Source of the DNA: Syntrophomonadaceae bacterium | GTDB lineage: Bacteria; Bacillota; Dethiobacteria; PWVN01 | Assembly: GCA_003561835.1 (NCBI GenBank) | Contig: PWVN01000043.1 | Span: 1 to 9,029 of the forward strand | Direction: 5' to 3' | Length of the DNA: 9,029 nucleotides | Part shown: in pieces, positions 4,532 through 9,029 of the stretch | Position numbering within the stretch: position 1 is the first letter of the stretch | Layout: each line of letters opens with the position of its first letter | The notes under the pieces: generated by a model | Database searches by the model: none | The model's input: only the letters and a program-made list of their open reading frames with translations | What the model was told of the DNA's origin: nothing | Made by a program: the position numbers and the translations under genes

Positions 4532-6199
4532 CTAGATTATTACCTGCTGCTGGTACTCGCCGAAAACCTCCCGGAGGACCCCGCAGGTTTCCCCCAGGGT
4601 GGCATAGGCCCGGACGGCCTCCAGGATGTAGGGCATCAGGTTGGTATCGCCCTTGGCGGCGCTGCGCAGGTTCTTCAGGGCTTCCGCCACCTTCTTGCCG
4701 TCCCTTTCCTGCCGCAATTCCCTGAGCTTTTGCTCCTGGAGTTCCGCCACCTCCGGGTCCACCTTCAAAAGGTTCCCCGGCTCCTCATAGGGAGCTGTAA
4801 ATTTGTTCACCCCCACCACCACCCGCCGGCCCTCCTCGATCTCCTGCTGGTAGCGGAAAGCGCTCTGGTGGATCTCCCGCTGCATGAAGCCCTCCTCGAT
4901 GGCCCGTACGGCCCCTCCCAGGGCATCAATTTTCTCAAGATATTCCCACACCTTCTCCTCGATTTCCCGGGTCAGGGACTCCATGAAATAGGAGCCCCCC
5001 AGGGGGTCCACCGTATCCACAACCCCCAGTTCATGGCCCAAAACCTGCTGGGTCCGCAGGGCCAGGAGGGCCGCCTCCTCCGAGGGGAGGGCCAGGGCTT
5101 CGTCGTAGGAATTGGTGTGGAGGGATTGGGTCCCCCCCAGGCAGGCGCTCAGGGCCTGGTAGGCCACCCGGATGATGTTGACCATGGGCTGCTGGGCCGT
5201 CAGGCTGCACCCCGCCGTCTGGGTGTGGAAGCGGAGCATCTGGGAACGGGGGTCCCGGGCGCCGAAGCGATCTTTCATGATCCGGGCCCAGATCTTCCGG
5301 GCCGCCCGGAACTTGGCGATCTCTTCAAAGAAATTCAGGTGGGCGTTGAAGAAAAAGGACAGGCGGGGAGCGAACCGGTCCACGGCCAGACCGGCCCCGG
5401 CGGCGGCCTCCACGTAGGCGATGCCGTTGGCCAGGGTAAAGGCAACCTCCTGGACGGCGGTGGCCCCGGCCTCCCGCATGTGGTAGCCGCTGATGCTGAT
5501 GGTGTTCCAGGAGGGCACCTCCCCGGCACAGAAGGAAACGGTATCCGTCACCAGCCGCATGGAGGGCCCCGGCGGGAAAATATAGGTGCCCCGGGCCACA
5601 TATTCCTTGAGGATGTCGTTTTGAATGGTCCCTTTAAGCCCTGCCGCCGCCACCCCCTGCTTTTCCGCCAGGGCCATATACATGGCCAGGATGATCCCCG
5701 CGGGAGAGTTGATGGTCATGGACGTGTTCACCCGGTCCAGGGGGATGCCGTCAAAGAGGTCCTCCATATCCTTCAGGGAATCGATGGCCACCCCCACCTT
5801 CCCCGCCTCCCCCCGGGCCAGGGGAAAGTCCGAGTCGTACCCCAGCTGGGTGGGGAGGTCAAAGGCCACGCTCAGGCCCGACTGCCCCTGTTCCAGCAGG
5901 TAGCGGAAGCGGCGGTTGGTGTCCCGGGCACTGCCGAAACCCGCATACTGGCGCATGGTAAAGAGGCGTCCCCGGTACATGTTGGGCTGAACCCCCCGGG
6001 TAAAGGGGTAGTCCCCCGGAAGCCCCAAATCCTCCAGATAATCCAGATCCTCCACATCCAGGGGGGAATATAAAGCTTTGACTTCCATCCCGGAATCCGT
6101 GGGGAAGGCTTCCTTCCTCTCGGGCTTCTTCCCCTCCCGGGCCTTTTCCTCAAAGGCGGCAACGGCTTCCATAAGCTCTTTCTTCTTGTTCTGTGTCAC
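4532..6199 (-). CDS. mcmA1: Methylmalonyl-CoA mutase, catalytic (large-subunit N-terminal) protein
   Basis: A 555-residue acyl-CoA mutase TIM-barrel subunit that rearranges (R)-methylmalonyl-CoA and succinyl-CoA using adenosylcobalamin. It ends after the substrate-binding barrel: the DxHxxG cobalamin-binding domain is absent and must come from a separate small subunit, as in many Clostridia and archaea. Substrate-deciding residues support methylmalonyl-CoA. Tyr85 (TMRQY), Arg203 (ARGTY), Tyr239 and His240 (SGYHM) match Propionibacterium shermanii Tyr89, Arg207, Tyr243 and His244 with a constant offset of four. Isobutyryl-CoA mutase has Phe and Gln at the first two positions, and 2-hydroxyisobutyryl-CoA mutase has Ile at the first. 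The N-terminal ~35 residues are a charged helix. GTG start with AAGGAGG 6 nt upstream. It follows the zinc-ribbon gene by 30 nt and precedes mce by 27 nt. The G-protein chaperone MeaB is not in the window. Confidence 0.94.
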   Translation of the reverse strand: MTQNKKKELMEAVAAFEEKAREGKKPERKEAFPTDSGMEVKALYSPLDVEDLDYLEDLGLPGDYPFTRGVQPNMYRGRLFTMRQYAGFGSARDTNRRFRYLLEQGQSGLSVAFDLPTQLGYDSDFPLARGEAGKVGVAIDSLKDMEDLFDGIPLDRVNTSMTINSPAGIILAMYMALAEKQGVAAAGLKGTIQNDILKEYVARGTYIFPPGPSMRLVTDTVSFCAGEVPSWNTISISGYHMREAGATAVQEVAFTLANGIAYVEAAAGAGLAVDRFAPRLSFFFNAHLNFFEEIAKFRAARKIWARIMKDRFGARDPRSQMLRFHTQTAGCSLTAQQPMVNIIRVAYQALSACLGGTQSLHTNSYDEALALPSEEAALLALRTQQVLGHELGVVDTVDPLGGSYFMESLTREIEEKVWEYLEKIDALGGAVRAIEEGFMQREIHQSAFRYQQEIEEGRRVVVGVNKFTAPYEEPGNLLKVDPEVAELQEQKLRELRQERDGKKVAEALKNLRSAAKGDTNLMPYILEAVRAYATLGETCGVLREVFGEYQQQVII

Positions 6200-6229
6200 C
6201 CTGATCCTCCTTCCTCCATTGCACAGCAG

Positions 6230-6610
6230 CTAACTGTTTTGGTCGTCGAAAAGGACGATGTACACCTGGTCCCCTACCTTGGTGGCCCGCAAGACCTCGC
6301 AGTGGCGCAGGACGGCAAACTGTTTGTCCAACTCCCAGTCCGCCAGCTGGAACTTCCGGGCAATCTCCGCCTTGGTGGCCTTCCCCTGTTCCTGGACGAA
6401 GCGGCAGATCTCCTGCTGCAGCTTTGTCAGCCCCTCCGTCCCCTGCTGCCCCAGGGCCGCCCGGTGCTTCTTGGCCGCGTGGGTGGCGGCCACATCGCAG
6501 GTTTTGGCCCGGTCCACGATCATGATATAGCAGTCCTCGCAGAGAGTCTGGCTCAGGTAACGGCACTCATCCCCCTCCGGTATGCTGTCACGGCATTTAT
6601 CACACTTCAT
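6230..6610 (-). CDS. Zinc-ribbon / winged-helix protein of unknown function
   Basis: A 126-residue protein with two parts. Residues 1-38 carry a cysteine-rich metal site: CDKC (3-6), Cys16, CEDC (24-27) and an AKTCD motif with Cys38. Residues 60-122 look like a winged helix-turn-helix: TKLQQEICRFVQEQGKATKAEIARKFQ, then a recognition-helix region and a KVGDQVYIVLF beta wing. I recall similar small proteins with an AKTCD motif in anaerobes; none has a role I can name. A DNA-binding or metal/redox-sensing function is inference. ATG start with AAAGGAGG about 7-9 nt upstream. The SD lies at the recR 3' end, 13 nt separate the two genes, and the mutase gene follows 30 nt later, so it bridges a DNA-repair gene and a metabolic pair in one probable transcript. 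Confidence 0.75.
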   Translation of the reverse strand: MKCDKCRDSIPEGDECRYLSQTLCEDCYIMIVDRAKTCDVAATHAAKKHRAALGQQGTEGLTKLQQEICRFVQEQGKATKAEIARKFQLADWELDKQFAVLRHCEVLRATKVGDQVYIVLFDDQNS

Positions 6611-6623
6611 GCTGTCTCCTCCT

Positions 6624-7220
6624 TTAAATTTCCCGGCGCCCTTCCAGGGCTTTGCTCAAGGTGAGCTCATCGGCATATTCCAGGTCGCCTCCCACAGGGA
6701 GGCCCCGGGCGATGCGGGTCACCTTGATGCCCAGATCCTTCACCAGCCCGGCAATGTACAGGGCGGTGGCCTCCCCCTCCACGTTGGGGTTGGTGGCCAT
6801 GATGACCTCCGTCACCGCCCCCTCCCGCAACCGGTCCAGGAGCTCCCGAATGCGAAGCTCGTCGGGCCCGATGCCTTCCATGGGGGAGAGGGCCCCCATG
6901 AGGACGTGGTAGAGGCCCCGGTAGTCGATGGTCCGCTCCAGGGCCAGAACATCCCGGGGTTCCTGAACGACGCACAGCAGGGACGCATCCCGGCGGGTGT
7001 CGCTGCAGATGTGGCAGCGGGGGTTCTCCGTCAGGTTCCCGCAGGTTTGACAGCTGCCGATCTTCTCTTTCGCCTCCACCAGGGCCCGGGCCATGCGGTG
7101 TACATCCTCTCCGGGCATTTTAAGCACAAAGAAGGCCAGGCGCTGGGCCGTTTTGGGGCCAATCCCCGGTAGCTGGCGAAGGGCGTTGATGAGCTTATCG
7201 ATGGGCTCCGGGTACTGCAT
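6624..7220 (-). CDS. recR: Recombination mediator RecR
   Basis: A complete 198-residue RecR, which acts with RecO (and RecF) to load RecA on gapped DNA. Domains in order are an N-terminal helix-hairpin-helix (LPGIGPKTAQRLAF, 17-30), a C4 zinc finger with Cys57, Cys60, Cys69 and Cys72, a Toprim domain (about 80-175) with the VVQEPRD strand and the ATNPNVEGEATALYI motif (142-156), and the C-terminal RGLPVGGDLEYADELTLSKAL segment. The length equals the family norm. The ATG is preceded by GAGGTGA at 6 nt. It lies 15 nt after ybaB, in the conserved dnaX-ybaB-recR order. Confidence 0.97.
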   Translation of the reverse strand: MQYPEPIDKLINALRQLPGIGPKTAQRLAFFVLKMPGEDVHRMARALVEAKEKIGSCQTCGNLTENPRCHICSDTRRDASLLCVVQEPRDVLALERTIDYRGLYHVLMGALSPMEGIGPDELRIRELLDRLREGAVTEVIMATNPNVEGEATALYIAGLVKDLGIKVTRIARGLPVGGDLEYADELTLSKALEGRREI

Positions 7221-7235
7221 GAAGTATCACCTCGC

Positions 7236-7556
7236 CTAAAACATCCCGGGGGGCAGGTTCAAGCCGCCGGTGATCTTTTGCATTTCTGCGGCAGCCATTT
7301 CCTCCGCCCGGCGCAGGGCTTCGTTTACCGCGCTCAAGAGCAGGTCCTGCAGCATCTCCACATCGGCGTCTTCCAGGGCTTCCTCCTCGATATGGATGGC
7401 CTGCACTTCCTTTTTGCCGTTGGCCACAACCCGGACCACGCCGCCACCGCTGCTGGCCTCCACCGTCATCTCCTGCAGGTCTTCCTGCAGCTTGGCCATC
7501 TGCTTCTGCATCTGCTGAACCTGCTTCATCATCTTGCCCATGTTCCCTTGAAACAT
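7236..7556 (-). CDS. ebfC: YbaB/EbfC family nucleoid-associated protein
   Basis: A 106-residue YbaB/EbfC protein: a dimeric, tweezer-shaped DNA-binding protein that coats the nucleoid. The N-terminal half is a long helix rich in Met and Gln (MGKMMKQVQQMQKQMAKLQ), followed by the conserved strand region with TVEASSGGGVVRVVANGKKEV (31-51). A C-terminal helix (LQDLLLSAVNEALRRAEE) and the family-typical GGLNLPPGMF end follow. The ATG is preceded by AAGGAGG, but with a rather long 11-nt A/T-rich spacer. It sits between dnaX and recR as in most Firmicutes. In the 45-nt gap after dnaX, CCGGATGATCCGG (7581-7593) is a short inverted repeat that may form a small mRNA hairpin. Confidence 0.95.
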   Translation of the reverse strand: MFQGNMGKMMKQVQQMQKQMAKLQEDLQEMTVEASSGGGVVRVVANGKKEVQAIHIEEEALEDADVEMLQDLLLSAVNEALRRAEEMAAAEMQKITGGLNLPPGMF

Positions 7557-7601
7557 TTTTTTGAAAACCTCCTTGTCTTCCCGGATGATCCGGTATTCTG
7601 G

Positions 7602-9029
7602 CTATTCGATGATATTGCCGTTGAAAATATCCCGGGCGCTCTCCACCAGCAAATCCTCGCTGTCCCCTTCCCCTGCCGGTTCTTTCACCGGAGGAAGGGG
7701 TTCCGGGGGCGGCGTCCCTTCGGGGCGGGGCTCCGGCCGGGCTCCCGTCTCCGGAGACTGGCCGGAAAATTTTACGGTGATCTCCCGGTCCAAAACCTGC
7801 TGTAACTGAAATTCCAGGAAGGTCCTGTCGGCCCGGCGCCTCTCCAGCATCCCGCTGCAGAATTCGCCGTTTTTCTGAAAGCCCAGGACCATCAGGCCTT
7901 TGCTCACCTCCGCCACATAGGAATCCTTGAGGAAGGATGCCAGCATGGGTTTTTCCCTGTGGACCCTCTTTAAGACTTCCCGCCAGGCCCGAACCCCTTC
8001 TTCCCGGGAGAAGGCGCTGTCCTCCGGGGGGGAAGGGCCTTCCCCGGACCGGGATTCCCCCGTCGGAGGCGGGGCTGCTCCTTTTCCTTCTATCTTGCCT
8101 GATGCTTCCTTTTTTAACCCCCTGCCCGGGCCGGGCTGCCCCGCCGCCGGCGGGGCCGGCTGTTCTGCCGCCGCCAGCCGGGATACCCGGTCTTCCAGGG
8201 CCGTTATGCGCTCCAGGGCCTCCGCCAGGGTCAGCCGGGGGGGCAGGTGGCAGAGCCGCAGGAGGCCTACCTCCAGGATGAGGCGGGGATGCTCCGACCA
8301 CTTCATATCCCCGATGATCCCGTTGATCTCCTCGATGATGGCCACCAGGCCTTCAGGGCTGAAAAGGCGGGCCTTTTCCTCCAGGGCCTGGCGCCTCTCC
8401 CGGGAATACCCCGCCAGCAGGCGGTCATCTTCCGGCGCCATCCGGGCCAGGGCCAGGTCCCGGAAAAAGGCCAGCATATCCCGGGCAAACTGGGAGATGT
8501 CCTTCCCCTCCCGGATCAGGGAGTCGATGAGGTTCAAGGACGCCGTGGCATCGGCGGCGGCCACCCCGTCGGCCATATCCAGAAAGTAGCGCCACCCTGC
8601 CTGGCCCAGGACCTGAAGCACATCCTCCTCCTTCAGCTCACCCTCGGAGAAGGCCAGGGTTTGCTCCAGGAGGCTCAAGGCATCCCGCATCCCGCCCCCC
8701 GCCGCCCGGGCCAGGGCCAGCAGGGCTTCCTGGCTGGCGGTGCGTCCCTCCCGCTCCGCCACCATGGCCAGGTAGGAAGCGATGGCCTGGACCTCCAGGG
8801 GGAAAAAATCGAAACGCTGGCAGCGAGACAGGATGGTAGCCGGCAGCTTGTGGGGTTCCGTGGTGGCCAGGATGAAAAGGACCCGGCTGGGGGGTTCCTC
8901 CAGGGTTTTCAAGAGGGCATTGAAGGCCTCCGTTGTCAGCATATGGACCTCATCGATGATGTAGAACTTCACCGTGAGGCGGGCCGGGGCGTAGCGGACC
9001 TTGTCCCGCAGGTCCCGGATCTCGTCGAT
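7602..9029 (-). CDS. dnaX: DNA polymerase III tau/gamma subunit (5' end outside window)
   Basis: The C-terminal 475 residues of the clamp-loader ATPase; the start, Walker A loop and zinc-binding cysteines lie beyond base 9029. What remains begins IDEIRDLRDKVRYAP and contains Walker B IIDEVHML (24-31), the ALLKTLEEPP helix, sensor-1 ILATTEPHKLP and the SRCQRFDF arginine-finger motif (about 68-75). Next come the GGGMRDALSLLEQ sensor-2 helix and domain III. A Pro/Ala/Gly-rich linker spans about 285-345, and a tau-type C-terminal domain ends in DIFNGNIIE. The reading frame is open to the window edge, and the missing part should be roughly 85-95 residues by comparison with the family. An in-frame A AAA AAG sequence lies at the linker. 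The gene heads the ybaB-recR run on this strand. Confidence 0.96.
   Translation of the reverse strand: MDEIRDLRDKVRYAPARLTVKFYIIDEVHMLTTEAFNALLKTLEEPPSRVLFILATTEPHKLPATILSRCQRFDFFPLEVQAIASYLAMVAEREGRTASQEALLALARAAGGGMRDALSLLEQTLAFSEGELKEEDVLQVLGQAGWRYFLDMADGVAAADATASLNLIDSLIREGKDISQFARDMLAFFRDLALARMAPEDDRLLAGYSRERRQALEEKARLFSPEGLVAIIEEINGIIGDMKWSEHPRLILEVGLLRLCHLPPRLTLAEALERITALEDRVSRLAAAEQPAPPAAGQPGPGRGLKKEASGKIEGKGAAPPPTGESRSGEGPSPPEDSAFSREEGVRAWREVLKRVHREKPMLASFLKDSYVAEVSKGLMVLGFQKNGEFCSGMLERRRADRTFLEFQLQQVLDREITVKFSGQSPETGARPEPRPEGTPPPEPLPPVKEPAGEGDSEDLLVESARDIFNGNIIE
8109..8115 (-). other. A AAA AAG slip-prone heptamer in dnaX
   Basis: In the dnaX reading frame the codons TTA AAA AAG (8117-8109) contain A AAA AAG in exactly the zero-frame phase used by the Escherichia coli dnaX frameshift site. 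It falls in the linker between domain III and the tau-specific C-terminus, where a gamma-like product would be expected to end. A GGGGG run lies 2 nt upstream, and GC hairpins lie just before it (8124-8136 and 8138-8156). The +1 frame meets TAG after a few codons, whereas the -1 frame stays open for about 300 codons. Use of the site is therefore uncertain. Confidence 0.4.

Noticed and set aside
4154..6073. A 639-codon open frame on the plus strand opposite mutase and epimerase.
   Set aside because: It is the antisense shadow of two well-conserved genes in very GC-rich codons; the translation is rich in Gly, His, Leu and Pro and has no recognisable domain.
7195..8301. A long open frame (368 codons) on the minus strand overlapping dnaX, ybaB and the start of recR.
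   Set aside because: It is the -1 frame of dnaX, low in complexity (Gly, Arg, Pro), and overlaps genes with strong family matches. It matters only as the hypothetical tail of a -1 frameshift.
1..9029. Searched by eye for CRISPR repeats, tRNA/rRNA, insertion-sequence ends and prophage genes.
   Set aside because: No regularly spaced repeats, no cloverleaf-like or rRNA sequence, and no transposase or phage protein were seen.

Overview
The window looks like a chromosomal piece of a spore-forming, high-GC member of the Firmicutes (class Clostridia in the broad sense, possibly a thermophilic or anaerobic Peptococcaceae/Moorella-like lineage). This rests on the gene set: dnaX-ybaB-recR and the yaaL(DUF2508)-bofA sporulation pair, CotF-type spore proteins, butyrate kinase/phosphotransbutyrylase, and a two-subunit-type methylmalonyl-CoA mutase. 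Strong Shine-Dalgarno (SD) sequences precede nearly every gene, and third codon positions are very GC-rich. The species cannot be fixed from the sequence alone.

Layout. On the minus strand from the right edge, one tightly spaced run reads dnaX (5' end outside the window), ybaB/ebfC, recR, a zinc-ribbon/winged-helix protein, the catalytic subunit of methylmalonyl-CoA mutase, and methylmalonyl-CoA epimerase (9029 down to 4106). It converges, with a 4-bp overlap, on a plus-strand butyrate kinase-phosphate butyryltransferase pair (2069-4109). Upstream of that pair, and separated from it by a strong terminator, are two small Gln-rich CotF-like genes (1525-1966) behind a sigma-G-like promoter. Further left lie a minus-strand MoaD/ThiS-like sulfur-carrier gene (1030-1305), a plus-strand gene for a 50-residue four-cysteine protein (850-1002), and the minus-strand yaaL-bofA pair (86-652), which ends in a hairpin terminator.

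How it fits together. In many Bacillus/Clostridium genomes dnaX-ybaB-recR-yaaL-bofA are contiguous. Here about 6 kb of carbon-metabolism, spore-coat and cofactor genes lies between recR and yaaL-bofA. The mutase and epimerase interconvert succinyl-CoA, (R)-methylmalonyl-CoA and (S)-methylmalonyl-CoA. Buk and Ptb convert butyryl-CoA (or branched analogues) to the free acid with ATP formation. Together they suggest short-chain acyl-CoA metabolism.

No mobile element, CRISPR array, tRNA or rRNA is visible, and I see no convincing wholly new system. The points most worth a second look are the in-frame A AAA AAG slip site in dnaX, the divergent sigma-E-like promoters at 690-790, the uncharacterised Cys4 protein, the zinc-ribbon/wHTH gene between recR and the mutase, and the terminator for ptb embedded antisense in the epimerase gene.
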